A stretch of DNA of 64,000 nucleotides from Ectopseudomonas composti (GTDB lineage Bacteria; Pseudomonadota; Gammaproteobacteria; Pseudomonadales; Pseudomonadaceae), in NCBI RefSeq assembly GCF_900115475.1, contig NZ_FOWP01000011.1, positions 124,001 to 188,000 on the forward strand, given 5' to 3'. Each line of letters starts with the position of its first letter. Within the stretch, counting starts at the first letter, position 1. Position numbers and translations under genes: made by a program. This document shows positions 19,626 to 28,490 of this stretch, one piece after another. A model generated the notes under the pieces. That model saw only the letters and a list, made by a program, of their open reading frames with translations. It was not told the origin of the DNA and searched no databases.

Positions 19626-22112
19626 ATGACGCAAGTCACGGTGAAAGAACTGGCCACAGTGGTCGACACCCCGGTTGAACGCCTGCTGCAGCAGATGCGT
19701 GAAGCTGGCCTGTCCCACGACAGTGCCGAACAAGTAGTGACCGATAGTGAGAAACAGGCCCTGCTGGCCCATCTCAAGAGCAGTCACGGCGACAAGGTCG
19801 AAGAGCCGCGCAAGATCACCTTGCAACGCAAGACCACCAGCACGCTGCGCGTTGCTGGTAGCAAGACCATCAGTGTTGAAGTGCGCAAGAAGAAGACCTT
19901 CGTCAAGCGCAGCCCGGAAGAGCTCGAAGCCGAGAAGCAGCGTGAGCTGGAAGCTCAGCAGGCCGCTGCCGAGGCCGAGCGCCTGAAGGCCGAGGAAGAC
20001 GCCAAGCGCAAGGCTGAAGAAGAAGCCAAGCGCCAGGTTGCCACTGCCCCTAGCGATACTGCCGCACCTGCTGCCGCGCCGACGCCTGTCAGCGAGCCGG
20101 TGGTTGCCGCTCCGGTCATCGAGGCCGAGCGCAAGAAAGAAGAAGTGCGTCGCCCCGAGAAGGCACGCTCTGATGAAGACGAGCGTCGCGATCGCAAGCA
20201 CACCCAGCATCGCCCTGCTACCAAAGAGAAGGCGCCGGCTCCGCGCGTCGCTCCGCGTAGCGTCGATGAAGAAAGCGACGGTTTCCGTCGTGGTGGCCGC
20301 GGCAAGTCGAAGATGAAGAAGCGCAACCAGCATGGCTTCCAGGCTCCGGCCGGCCCGGTGGTGCGTGATGTGGCCATTGGCGAAACCATCACGGTGGGCG
20401 ATCTGGCTCAGCAGATGTCGGTCAAGGCCGCCGAAGTCATCAAGTTCATGTTCAAGATGGGCACCCCGGCCACCATCAACCAGGTGCTGGACCAGGAAAC
20501 TGCTCAGCTGATCGCCGAAGAACTGGGCCACAAGGTCAAGCTGGTCAGCGACACCGCTCTGGAAGATTCCCTGGCCGAGTCGCTGAAGTTCGAAGGTGAA
20601 GCCTTCTCCCGTGCTCCGGTTGTGACCGTAATGGGCCACGTCGACCACGGTAAGACCTCGCTGCTCGACTACATTCGTCGCGCCAAGGTGGCCTCCGGTG
20701 AAGCGGGTGGCATCACCCAGCACATCGGTGCCTACCATGTGGAAACCGACCGCGGCATGGTCACCTTCCTCGACACCCCCGGTCACGCTGCGTTTACCCA
20801 GATGCGTGCTCGTGGTGCCAAGGCGACCGACATCGTCATCCTGGTCGTTGCAGCTGACGACGGCGTGATGCCGCAGACCCAGGAAGCCGTACAGCACGCG
20901 AAAGCGGCTGGCGTGCCGATCGTGGTTGCGGTGAACAAGATCGACAAGCCCGACGCCAACCCGGACAACATCAAGAACGGCCTGGCCGCGCTCGACGTGA
21001 TCCCGGAAGAGTGGGGCGGCGATGCACCTTACGTGCACGTTTCGGCCAAGATGGGTACCGGTATCGACGAACTGCTCGAAGCCGTACTGCTGCAGGCTGA
21101 AGTTCTCGAGTTGAAAGCCACTCCGTCGGCCCCGGGCCGTGGTGTGGTGGTCGAATCGCGTCTGGACAAGGGCCGTGGCCCGGTTGCCACCGTGCTGGTT
21201 CAGGACGGTACCCTGCGTCAGGGCGACATGGTCCTGGTCGGCGTCAACTATGGCCGTGTGCGTGCCATGCTTGACGAGAACGGCAAGCCGATCAAGGAAG
21301 CCGGCCCGTCGATTCCGGTCGAGATCCTCGGTCTCGATGGTACGCCGGATGCCGGTGACGACATGACTGTGGTCGCCGATGAGAAGAAGGCCCGCGAAGT
21401 TGCCCTGTTCCGTCAAGGCAAGTTCCGCGAGGTCAAGCTGGCCCGTGCTCACGCCGGCAAGCTGGAAAACATCTTCGAGAACATGGGCCAGGAAGAGAAG
21501 AAAACCCTCAACATCGTGCTCAAGTCCGATGTGCGTGGTTCTCTGGAAGCCCTGCAAGGCTCGCTCAGCACCCTGGGCAACGACGAAGTGCAAGTGCGTG
21601 TGGTCGGTGGCGGCGTCGGTGGTATCACCGAGTCCGATGCCAACCTGGCGCTGGCTTCCAATGCCGTGCTGTTCGGCTTCAACGTTCGTGCTGACGCCGG
21701 TGCGCGCAAGATCGTCGAGGCCGAAGGCCTGGACATGCGCTACTACAACGTCATCTACGACATCATCGAAGACGTCAAGAAGGCGCTCACCGGTATGCTC
21801 GGCAGCGATGTTCGCGAGAACATCCTGGGTACCGCCGAAGTGCGTGACGTGTTCCGTTCGCCGAAGTTTGGCGCGGTTGCCGGTTGCATGGTCATCGAAG
21901 GCACTGTCTTCCGTAACCGTCCGATCCGCGTACTGCGTGAAGACGTGGTGATCTTCGAAGGTGAGCTGGAATCGCTGCGTCGCTTCAAGGACGACGTCGC
22001 CGAAGTGCGTAATGGCATGGAGTGCGGTATCGGCGTGAAGAGCTACAACGACGTCAAGGTCGGCGACAAGATCGAAGTGTTCGAGAAAGTCCAGGTGGCT
22101 CGCAGCCTGTAA
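19626..22112 (+). CDS. infB: Translation initiation factor IF-2
   Basis: 828 aa. IF-2 is the GTPase that places initiator tRNA on the ribosome. An N-terminal IF2_N domain (1-50) precedes a long charged Glu/Lys/Ala linker (about 90-230), a second IF2_N module (GDLAQQMSVKAAEVIKFMFK), then the G domain with VMGHVDHGKTSLLD (G1), DTPGHAAF (G3) and NKID (G4). Domains II-IV follow to the end. The start at 19626 has GAGGAGAAAG upstream. Shorter internal-start isoforms, as in E. coli, are possible but not shown here. Confidence 0.97.
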   Translation: MTQVTVKELATVVDTPVERLLQQMREAGLSHDSAEQVVTDSEKQALLAHLKSSHGDKVEEPRKITLQRKTTSTLRVAGSKTISVEVRKKKTFVKRSPEELEAEKQRELEAQQAAAEAERLKAEEDAKRKAEEEAKRQVATAPSDTAAPAAAPTPVSEPVVAAPVIEAERKKEEVRRPEKARSDEDERRDRKHTQHRPATKEKAPAPRVAPRSVDEESDGFRRGGRGKSKMKKRNQHGFQAPAGPVVRDVAIGETITVGDLAQQMSVKAAEVIKFMFKMGTPATINQVLDQETAQLIAEELGHKVKLVSDTALEDSLAESLKFEGEAFSRAPVVTVMGHVDHGKTSLLDYIRRAKVASGEAGGITQHIGAYHVETDRGMVTFLDTPGHAAFTQMRARGAKATDIVILVVAADDGVMPQTQEAVQHAKAAGVPIVVAVNKIDKPDANPDNIKNGLAALDVIPEEWGGDAPYVHVSAKMGTGIDELLEAVLLQAEVLELKATPSAPGRGVVVESRLDKGRGPVATVLVQDGTLRQGDMVLVGVNYGRVRAMLDENGKPIKEAGPSIPVEILGLDGTPDAGDDMTVVADEKKAREVALFRQGKFREVKLARAHAGKLENIFENMGQEEKKTLNIVLKSDVRGSLEALQGSLSTLGNDEVQVRVVGGGVGGITESDANLALASNAVLFGFNVRADAGARKIVEAEGLDMRYYNVIYDIIEDVKKALTGMLGSDVRENILGTAEVRDVFRSPKFGAVAGCMVIEGTVFRNRPIRVLREDVVIFEGELESLRRFKDDVAEVRNGMECGIGVKSYNDVKVGDKIEVFEKVQVARSL

Positions 22113-22130
22113 TCGCGAGTCGCAACACGC

Positions 22131-22165
22131 AACGCCCGGCCCCGCATTCGCGCGGCCGGGCGTTT
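22131..22165 (+). terminator. Terminator-like hairpin between infB and rbfA
   Basis: AACGCCCGGCC (22131-22141) pairs with GGCCGGGCGTT (22154-22164) across a 12-nt loop, with a short T tail. It probably gives partial termination or mRNA processing before rbfA. Confidence 0.65.
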
Positions 22166-22221
22166 GCCGCTTTTGGGTCCGCTGGCGAGTAGACGGTGGA
22201 CGACGTAAAGGTAAGTAGAAA

Positions 22222-22617
22222 ATGGCCAAAGATTACAGCCGTACCCAGCGTATCGGCGACCAGATGCAACGCGAACTGGCCCAGCTCATTCGGCGTGAGG
22301 TCAAGGATCCGCGTCTGGGGTTGGTGACCATCACCGCAGTCGACGTCAGTCGTGATATCGGTCACGCCAAGGTCTTCATCACCGTCATGGGGCAGGATGA
22401 TGCCGAGGCGATCAAAGAGAGCCTCAAGGTGCTCAACGACGCGGCCGGCTTCCTGCGTATGCAGCTGGGCAAGGCAATGAAGCTGCGCAGCGTGCCACAG
22501 TTGCACTTCCACTACGATGCGAGTGTTCAGCGTGGTGCGCATCTGTCGGCGCTGATCGAGCGTGCCGTGGCGGAAGATCGTCTGCACGACGACGACACCG
22601 CAGGTTCCAAGGAGTAA
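22222..22617 (+). CDS. rbfA: 30S ribosome-binding factor RbfA
   Basis: 131 aa. RbfA is a KH-type cold-adaptation and 30S maturation factor. The N terminus RTQRIGDQMQRELAQLIRREVKDPRLGLVTIT is diagnostic, followed by DVSRDIGHAKVFITV and the helix LNDAAGFLRMQLGKAMKLRSVPQLHFHYD. It is 109 bp after infB and 3 bp before truB, so the two downstream genes are likely co-translated. Confidence 0.96.
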   Translation: MAKDYSRTQRIGDQMQRELAQLIRREVKDPRLGLVTITAVDVSRDIGHAKVFITVMGQDDAEAIKESLKVLNDAAGFLRMQLGKAMKLRSVPQLHFHYDASVQRGAHLSALIERAVAEDRLHDDDTAGSKE

Positions 22618-22620
22618 GGC

Positions 22621-23541
22621 GTGGCGCAGGTCAAACGTATTCGCCGCAAGGTCGACGGCATCATCCTGCTCGACAAGCCGCACGGTTTCACGTCCAACGC
22701 TGCGTTGCAGAAGGTGCGTTGGCTGCTCAATGCCGAGAAGGCCGGTCACACCGGCAGCCTCGACCCGCTGGCTACCGGTGTGCTGCCGCTGTGCTTCGGT
22801 GAGGCGACCAAGTTCTCCCAGTATCTGCTCGACGCTGACAAGGGCTACGAAACCGTCGCTCAGTTGGGCGTCACCACCACCACTGGCGATGCCGAAGGCG
22901 ATGTGATCGAACGTCGCCCGGTGACCGTCGGTCGTGCCGAAATCGAAGCGCTGTTGCCGCGCTTTCGCGGTGAAATCAAGCAGATACCGCCGATGTACTC
23001 GGCGTTGAAGAAGGATGGTCAGCCGCTGTACAAGCTGGCTCGTGCGGGTGAGGTAGTGGAGCGCGAAGCGCGTTCTGTTACTATTGCGCGCCTGGAGCTG
23101 CTGGCCTGTGAAGGCGAGCAGGCTCGCCTGGCGGTTGATTGCAGTAAAGGCACTTATATTCGTACGCTGGTTGAGGATCTTGGCCAGTTGCTCGGCTGCG
23201 GTGCGCATGTCGCCGAGCTGCGTCGTACCAAGGCCGGCCCGTTCGATCTGACGCGTACGGTGACGCTGGAAGAACTCGAGGCCGCACACGCCGAAGGTGG
23301 TAACGAGGCGCTGGATCGCTTCCTGCTACCGGCCGATAGCGGTCTGTTGGACTGGCCGTTGCTGCAGTTCTCCGAGCACAGCGCGTTCTACTGGTTGCAA
23401 GGGCAGCCGGTGCGAGCGCCGGAGGCACCGAAGTTCGGCATGGTGCGGGTGCAGGATCACAATGGTCGCTTCATCGGCATCGGTGAGGTGAGTGACGATG
23501 GGCGTATCGCCCCGCGTCGATTGATTTATACCGGTGCGTAG
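22621..23541 (+). CDS. truB: tRNA pseudouridine(55) synthase TruB
   Basis: 306 aa. TruB makes pseudouridine 55 in the T loop of tRNAs. The start is GTG at 22621 with AAGGAG just upstream, inside the end of rbfA. The catalytic Asp is Asp48 in HTGSLDPLATGVLP. KGYE, PPMYSALKKDGQPLYKLAR and CSKGTYIRTLVEDLG are family motifs; a PUA-like C-terminal domain covers about 250-306. rpsO follows after 171 bp that contain two hairpins. Confidence 0.97.
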   Translation: MAQVKRIRRKVDGIILLDKPHGFTSNAALQKVRWLLNAEKAGHTGSLDPLATGVLPLCFGEATKFSQYLLDADKGYETVAQLGVTTTTGDAEGDVIERRPVTVGRAEIEALLPRFRGEIKQIPPMYSALKKDGQPLYKLARAGEVVEREARSVTIARLELLACEGEQARLAVDCSKGTYIRTLVEDLGQLLGCGAHVAELRRTKAGPFDLTRTVTLEELEAAHAEGGNEALDRFLLPADSGLLDWPLLQFSEHSAFYWLQGQPVRAPEAPKFGMVRVQDHNGRFIGIGEVSDDGRIAPRRLIYTGA

Positions 23542-23712
23542 CACCGTACGGTTCGGCCGAGATGGCTGAAAACCTGATGCTGACGAGGTCTTCATCAGGT
23601 ACTGCGAGGGTGGCTGTTAGTAGGCACGGTCATACCTCTTTTTAAAAACACGGGAAGCGATTCCCGGCCTATTGAGACTGCTTCGGCAGTTTCCTGATGA
23701 GAGGAAGCCAAC

Positions 23713-23982
23713 ATGGCACTCAGCGTTGAAGAAAAAGCCCAGATCGTTAACGACTACAAGCAAGCTGAAGGCGATACCGGTAGCCCGGAAGTGCAGGTTG
23801 CCCTGCTGACCGCCAACATCAACAAGCTGCAAGGTCACTTCAAGGCCAACGGTAAAGATCACCACAGCCGTCGTGGTCTGATCCGTATGGTTAACCAGCG
23901 TCGTAAGCTGCTGGACTACCTGAAGGGTAAAGACACCAGTCGTTACAGCGCCCTGATCGGTCGCCTGGGCCTGCGTCGTTAA
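23713..23982 (+). CDS. rpsO: 30S ribosomal protein S15
   Basis: 89 aa, exact family length. S15 binds the 16S central domain and, in E. coli, represses its own mRNA. The sequence shows GDTGSPEVQVALLTANINKLQGH, the HHSRRGLIRMVNQRRKLLDYL segment and LIGRLGLRR end. The 171-bp leader has an inverted repeat CCTGATG/CATCAGG (23573-23599) and smaller stem-loops near the start codon that could take part in autoregulation. pnp follows after 171 bp. Confidence 0.98.
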   Translation: MALSVEEKAQIVNDYKQAEGDTGSPEVQVALLTANINKLQGHFKANGKDHHSRRGLIRMVNQRRKLLDYLKGKDTSRYSALIGRLGLRR

Positions 23983-24153
23983 TAGACGCGAGCTGCACAA
24001 GTTGGAAGCTGGGAGTTCGGCGTCGCGAGTGGGGAGTGATCCTCACCTCGTGGCGCTGGGCTTCCAGCTTTTGGCTTTTCGAGGGAAGCACCGGGTCCGA
24101 CTCCCGCGCCTCTTTCCAATTTCCCCCAAGGCAACAAAGAGAAGGAAAACACC

Positions 24154-26259
24154 GTGAACCCGGTAATCAAGAAATTCCAGTTCGGTCAGTCGACCGTTAC
24201 CCTCGAGACTGGCCGTATCGCCCGTCAAGCCTCCGGCGCAGTGCTGGTCACCGTTGACGACGACGTCAGCGTGCTGGTTGCCGTAACTGGCGCCAAGACC
24301 GCCGACCCAAGCAAGGGCTTCTTCCCGCTGTCCGTGCACTACCAGGAAAAAACCTACGCTGCCGGCAAGATCCCTGGCGGCTTCTTCAAGCGTGAAGCGC
24401 GTCCTTCCGAGAAAGAGACCCTGACCTCGCGTCTGATCGACCGTCCGATCCGTCCGCTGTTCCCGGAAGGCTTCCAGAACGAAGTGCAGGTCATCTGCAC
24501 CGTGGTTTCCACCAGCAAGAAGACCGATCCGGACATCGCTGCGATGATCGGTACCTCGGCTGCCCTGGCCATCTCCGGCATCCCGTTCAACGGCCCGATC
24601 GGCGCCGCGCGCGTCGCCTTCCACCCGGAAGCCGGCTACCTGCTGAACCCGACCTACGAGCAGCTCAAGGCTTCCAGCCTGGACATGGTCGTTGCCGGTA
24701 CCAAAGACGCTGTACTGATGGTTGAATCGGAAGCCAAAGAGCTGACCGAAGACCAGATGCTGGGCGCCGTTCTGTTCGCCCACGACGAATTCCAGTCCGT
24801 TATCCAGGCTGTAACCGAGCTGGCTGCCGAAGCCGCCAAACCGACCTGGGACTGGCAGCCTAAAGCCGAGAACACTGCACTGCTGAGCGCTATCCGCAGC
24901 GAGTTCGGTGAAGCGATTTCCCAGGCTTACACCATCACCATCAAGCAGGATCGTTACGCGCGCCTTGGCGAGCTGAAAGATCAGGTGGTTGCCAAGTTCT
25001 CTGGCGAAGAAGGCCAGCCTTCCGCTGGTGAAGTCAAAGACGCCTTCGGCGAAATCGAATACCGCACTGTGCGCGAGAACATCGTCAACGGCAAACCGCG
25101 TATCGATGGCCGTGACACCCGTACCGTACGTGGCCTGAACATCGAAGTCGGTGTACTGGACAAGACTCACGGTTCGGCGCTGTTCACCCGTGGCGAAACC
25201 CAGGCGCTGGTGGTTGCCACCCTCGGTACTGCGCGTGATGCGCAACTGCTCGACACCCTCGAAGGCGAGCGCAAAGACCCCTTCATGCTGCACTACAACT
25301 TCCCGCCGTACTCGGTAGGCGAGTGTGGTCGCATGGGCGCTACTGGCCGCCGCGAAATCGGTCACGGCCGTCTGGCTCGCCGTTCGGTACAGGCCATGCT
25401 GCCGGCTGCCGACGAATTCCCGTACACCATTCGTGTGGTGTCGGAAATCACCGAGTCCAACGGTTCTTCCTCGATGGCTTCGGTCTGCGGCGCTTCCCTG
25501 GCCCTGATGGATGCTGGCGTACCGATGAAGGCACCAGTTGCCGGTATCGCCATGGGTCTGGTCAAAGAAGGCGACAAGTTTGCTGTTCTGACCGACATCC
25601 TCGGTGACGAGGATCACCTGGGCGACATGGACTTCAAGGTTGCCGGTACCGCCAAGGGCGTTACTGCACTGCAGATGGACATCAAGATCCAGGGCATCAC
25701 CGAAGAGATCATGGAGCAGGCGCTGGAGCAGGCGCTGGAAGCTCGCCTGAACATCCTCGGCCAGATGAACCAGGTCATCGCTCAATCGCGCAGCGAGCTG
25801 TCGGCCAACGCACCGACCATGATCGCGATGAAGATCGACCAGGACAAAATCCGCGACGTCATCGGTAAAGGCGGCGCCACCATCCGTGGCATCTGCGAAG
25901 AGACCAAGGCCTCAATCGACATCGAAGACGATGGCTCGATCAAGATCTTCGGTGAAACCAAAGAAGCTGCCGAAGCTGCTCGTCAGCGCGTTCTGGGCAT
26001 TACCGCCGAAGCCGAGATCGGCAAGATCTACGTCGGCAAGGTCGAGCGTATCGTCGACTTCGGTGCCTTCGTCAACATCCTGCCGGGCAAGGACGGTCTG
26101 GTGCATATCTCCATGCTGAGCGATCAGCGCGTGGAGAAGGTCACCGACGTGCTGCAGGAAGGTCAGGAAGTGAAGGTACTGGTACTGGACGTGGACAACC
26201 GCGGTCGTATCAAACTGTCGATCAAAGACGTAGCGGCTGCCGAGGCCTCTGGCGTCTAA
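24154..26259 (+). CDS. pnp: Polyribonucleotide nucleotidyltransferase (PNPase)
   Basis: 701 aa. PNPase degrades RNA 3' to 5' with phosphate and forms the core of the degradosome. Two RNase PH domains lie at about 1-220 and 310-550, with GGFFKREARPSEKE and the second-core motif FMLHYNFPPYSVGE. A KH domain follows near 555-615 (VIGKGGATIRGICEETKASID) and an S1 domain at about 620-690 (GKIYVGKVERIVDFGAFVNI). The start is GTG with AGAAGGAA upstream. A strong terminator follows at 26282. Confidence 0.98.
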   Translation: MNPVIKKFQFGQSTVTLETGRIARQASGAVLVTVDDDVSVLVAVTGAKTADPSKGFFPLSVHYQEKTYAAGKIPGGFFKREARPSEKETLTSRLIDRPIRPLFPEGFQNEVQVICTVVSTSKKTDPDIAAMIGTSAALAISGIPFNGPIGAARVAFHPEAGYLLNPTYEQLKASSLDMVVAGTKDAVLMVESEAKELTEDQMLGAVLFAHDEFQSVIQAVTELAAEAAKPTWDWQPKAENTALLSAIRSEFGEAISQAYTITIKQDRYARLGELKDQVVAKFSGEEGQPSAGEVKDAFGEIEYRTVRENIVNGKPRIDGRDTRTVRGLNIEVGVLDKTHGSALFTRGETQALVVATLGTARDAQLLDTLEGERKDPFMLHYNFPPYSVGECGRMGATGRREIGHGRLARRSVQAMLPAADEFPYTIRVVSEITESNGSSSMASVCGASLALMDAGVPMKAPVAGIAMGLVKEGDKFAVLTDILGDEDHLGDMDFKVAGTAKGVTALQMDIKIQGITEEIMEQALEQALEARLNILGQMNQVIAQSRSELSANAPTMIAMKIDQDKIRDVIGKGGATIRGICEETKASIDIEDDGSIKIFGETKEAAEAARQRVLGITAEAEIGKIYVGKVERIVDFGAFVNILPGKDGLVHISMLSDQRVEKVTDVLQEGQEVKVLVLDVDNRGRIKLSIKDVAAAEASGV

Positions 26260-26281
26260 GCACGACTTAGCTGCTCGAACG

Positions 26282-26309
26282 AAAAGGGCTCCTGCGGGAG
26301 CCCTTTTTT
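26282..26309 (+). terminator. Intrinsic terminator of pnp
   Basis: AAAAGGGCTCC and GGAGCCCTTTT form an 11-bp stem around a TGCG tetraloop, followed by a T tract. It closes the rimP-to-pnp block and could also act on leftward transcripts. Confidence 0.92.
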
Positions 26310-26320
26310 GTGCCTGCTCG

Positions 26321-26669
26321 TCAGGTGGTGAATGTGGTGTAGGCATCCATGCCGCGTATCGCGAGCCTTGCAACGGCCTTCAGTTCGTCATTGCTCATTC
26401 CACGCGGGTCAGTAGTGACATGCCGTTGTGCAACGCCTGCATGACGCGCGGGTGAGGGCCTGGGCATCGCTCGATGCATGACTGCTCCAATTCTTTGGTG
26501 GCACGCAGGGTACGTGCCTCGCCGGCCATCTATGCAGCCAAAGGGCGGCTCGTTGAGGTGCGGTTACGCAGTCCGGCAGCAGGGTGGCAATCGCTTCGCG
26601 GGCGCTTTTGGCCAGGGCAGCTTCACGGCCGAGGCTGCGCGGGCGGCCGCGAGTCGTTTTGCTATTCAT
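26321..26669 (-). pseudogene. Decayed TetR/AcrR-family regulator gene
   Basis: No intact frame, but pieces in three frames fit a TetR-type regulator in order. An ATG at 26669 opens MNSKTTRGRPRSLGREAAL, the usual basic lead-in. It then jumps straight to SAREAIATLLPDCVT, a segment normally found well after the helix-turn-helix, so the HTH region appears deleted. A shifted frame gives PPFGCI (compare PRGC in the family), another ARTLRATKELEQS, and a last MSNDELKAVARLAIRGM resembling the C-terminal helix. Stop codons interrupt these. This is inference from motif memory, without alignment. Confidence 0.55.
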
Positions 26670-26956
26670 GGTGGTGCGTGTGGAGAGGTTCTGCGTCTCG
26701 GCAATAGGTCGCCGCATTTATAGAGCGTTGCCGCCCGGCAGAGGTGCAGACAGTACCGCCTCTGCCGCATCAGATCGCTTTCGCCGCACATGGGGTGCTG
26801 TTGATGAGCGGATGAAGCCGCTCGGGTACCGCAGTCCTTGAAGATCATGCAAATTGCCCGGAGTTTTTTGTTCGACTCGGCGAAATGCAATCAAAAGCTT
26901 GTTAGTGTTTGCTGTTAAATCATTGTTTTTAAAGTAATTATTTTATTTTTAAAACC
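26670..26956. other. AT-rich intergenic stretch, no gene seen
   Basis: I see no credible coding region here. The right half (about 26880-26952) is much richer in A/T than the surroundings. It contains AAATCATTGTTTTT, a loose match to an IHF site, immediately upstream of a sigma-54-like promoter, which is where IHF would bend DNA for an activator. Confidence 0.4.
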
Positions 26957-26972
26957 TGGCACAGCGCCTGCA
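26957..26972 (+). promoter_or_regulatory. Sigma-54-type promoter upstream of the BON gene
   Basis: TGGCACAGCGCCTGCA has GG and GC exactly 10 bp apart and matches the RpoN consensus (TGGCACGNNNNTTGCW) at nearly every conserved base. The expected start of transcription is near 26983, about 57 bp before the BON gene ATG at 27040. Confidence 0.65.
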
Positions 26973-27039
26973 ACAGTACTGGTGAACCTGCAACCAGGAG
27001 TTGGTTTGCAGATTGTCTGGAATGTACAGGAGTCAAACA

Positions 27040-27393
27040 ATGAAACAGCCAATCAACCGTTTTGCCGCTACTACTCTGACCGCTGCTGTTCTGAGCCTGT
27101 CGCTGGCCTCGGCAGCCTTCGCTGCACAGCCGACCATGCTGGCGGCCAATGACACTGTGGATAAAGCCGAGCAGGCGGTATCCGACACCTGGATCACCAG
27201 CAAAGTGAAATCCACCTTCGTCGCTGATTCGAGCCTCAGCGCGCTGGATATCAAGGTCGAGACCAACCAAGGCGTGGTTTCCCTGTCCGGTGTGGTCGCT
27301 ACCGACGCCGAGCGTGACCTGGCTATCGCCAAGACCAAGGAAATCGAGGGTGTGCGTGACGTGTCCGCCGATGCCCTGAAAACCGCCGACTGA
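27040..27393 (+). CDS. Exported BON-domain protein (OsmY-like)
   Basis: 117 aa. The ATG at 27040 is chosen because CAGGAG precedes it and a signal peptide follows immediately (KQPINRFAATTLTAAVLSLS to AAFA-AQ, cleavage near residue 28). The mature protein holds one BON domain at about 48-115 (DTWITSKVKSTFVADSSLSA ... VVSLSGVVATDAERDLAIA ... GVRDVSADAL). BON proteins such as OsmY are periplasmic and linked to osmotic or envelope stress. It is followed 57 bp later by a CsbD-type stress gene, and both sit behind a sigma-54-like promoter. Confidence 0.9.
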   Translation: MKQPINRFAATTLTAAVLSLSLASAAFAAQPTMLAANDTVDKAEQAVSDTWITSKVKSTFVADSSLSALDIKVETNQGVVSLSGVVATDAERDLAIAKTKEIEGVRDVSADALKTAD

Positions 27394-27450
27394 TAGCCGA
27401 GCCGGCCGGGTTACGACCCGGCCCAACCTTCTGTCACTGGGAGAATGACC

Positions 27451-27648
27451 ATGAATAGCGACATCATCAAAGGCAAATGGAAGCAGCTTAACGGTCGCAT
27501 CAAGGAGCGTTGGGGCAACCTGACCGATGACGACCTGGACGTCGCCGAGGGCCACAGCGAATACCTGGCCGGCAAGCTGCAAGAACGTTATGGCTGGACC
27601 AAGGAAAAGGCCCAGCAAGAGCTGCGCGACTTCAGCGACAAGCTTTAA
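27451..27648 (+). CDS. CsbD-family stress protein
   Basis: 65 aa from the ATG at 27451, preferred over the ATG at 27445 because GGGAG at 27439-27443 is 7 bp away rather than 1 bp. The sequence NSDIIKGKWKQLNGRIKERWG with GKLQERYGWTKEKAQQEL is the CsbD (YjbJ) fold. These small, abundant, charged proteins rise in stress or stationary phase; their molecular task is unknown. The gene pairs with the BON gene upstream, and a strong terminator lies about 130 bp downstream. Confidence 0.93.
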   Translation: MNSDIIKGKWKQLNGRIKERWGNLTDDDLDVAEGHSEYLAGKLQERYGWTKEKAQQELRDFSDKL

Positions 27649-27776
27649 GACGCAGGGATTGCCTGGTAAGGATGCCACTCAAGTACGGACAGTTGCGCAA
27701 ATGGACTTCATAGCAGCATGGATGGCTCCAGGCAGGACGCCTTATCAGCACGGATAGCGACAGGCATGGATGCGCG

Positions 27777-27807
27777 AAGGCCCCGCCGGTGTAACCGGCG
27801 GGGCCTT
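27777..27807 (+). terminator. Bidirectional terminator between csbD and the DUF2845 genes
   Basis: AAGGCCCCGCCGGT and CCGGCGGGGCCTT form a 13-bp GC-rich stem with a GTAA loop, followed by GATTTTT. The two operons converge here, so it can serve both. Confidence 0.85.
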
Positions 27808-27865
27808 GATTTTTGTGCCGGCTGCATGAGCCGCTTGCCGCGCCCAGCCCCTGTACGGCGCTATG

Positions 27866-28168
27866 TCAGCTGCCGCGTTTGCTGCGGATCTCGGTCAGGC
27901 GTCCGCCTTCGAAGCGTAGAAAGTGGTACATGCCGCTTTTCGGGCCGTAGACCCATTCTTCGACACTTACCTCGTTGCGAAAGCCATAGCGATCGACCAC
28001 TTCCTTGTAGCCGAGAAAGTCGCGGCTGGATGGCTCGCCGCATTTGCTCTGTACTTCCGCGGTTGGCGCTGTGGTGCTGACCATAGCGCTGCCGCAGCGA
28101 TAGGTAGAGGACGCCTCGGCTATCAGGGGCAGGCAGAGCAGGGGCAGCAGATATCTGAATTTGTGCAT
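27866..28168 (-). CDS. DUF2845 secreted protein, copy 2
   Basis: 100 aa. A signal peptide (HKFRYLLPLLCLPLIAEA, cleavage about residue 19) precedes a small domain that opens with YRCGSAMVS and continues KCGEPSSRD, YGFRNEVSVEEWVYGPKSGMYHFLRFEGGRL. Two Cys residues, in CGSA and KCGEP, could form a disulfide in the periplasm. It is paralogous to the gene just upstream (CGSAxVS, KCGxP, EEWVYGPxxGM, LRFEGxRLT). Function unknown. It is the last gene of a leftward set headed by a DUF748 gene. Confidence 0.85.
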   Translation of the reverse strand: MHKFRYLLPLLCLPLIAEASSTYRCGSAMVSTTAPTAEVQSKCGEPSSRDFLGYKEVVDRYGFRNEVSVEEWVYGPKSGMYHFLRFEGGRLTEIRSKRGS

Positions 28169-28181
28169 GAGAGCTTCCTGC

Positions 28182-28490
28182 TCAGCGTTCGCGACGACGT
28201 TCGATGGCGGTCAGGCGGTTGCCCTCGAAGCGCAGGATGCTGAGCATGCCGTTGCTCGGGCCATACACCCACTCCTCGATCATGTATTCGCGGCGGTCAT
28301 AAGAGCCCAGGGTGTAACCGACTGGATCGCGGTGCACCGGTGCGCCACATTTGCGTTCGACCTCGAACGGACGATCGCCAAGGCTGACCAAGGCGCTGCC
28401 ACAACGCAGAGTGTCGGCCAGCGCATTAGAGCTGAGCAGCCCGGCAGCCAAGGTTGTGAAGGTGATGATGGATAAGCTGCGCTTGATCAT
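28182..28490 (-). CDS. DUF2845 secreted protein, copy 1
   Basis: 102 aa. The signal peptide MIKRSLSIITFTTLAAGLLSSNALA is followed by LRCGSALVSLGD, KCGAPVHRDPVGY, IEEWVYGPSNGMLSILRFEGNRLTAIERR. The start overlaps the DUF748 stop codon by 4 bp (ATGA), implying translational coupling, and the second copy begins 13 bp after its stop. The two copies share the Cys pair and the EEWVYGP motif but differ elsewhere, so the duplication is old. No known function. Confidence 0.87.
   Translation of the reverse strand: MIKRSLSIITFTTLAAGLLSSNALADTLRCGSALVSLGDRPFEVERKCGAPVHRDPVGYTLGSYDRREYMIEEWVYGPSNGMLSILRFEGNRLTAIERRRER

Noticed and set aside
19458..22229. A 923-codon antisense frame over infB
   Set aside because: Shadow of infB; composition is that of translated complement codons.
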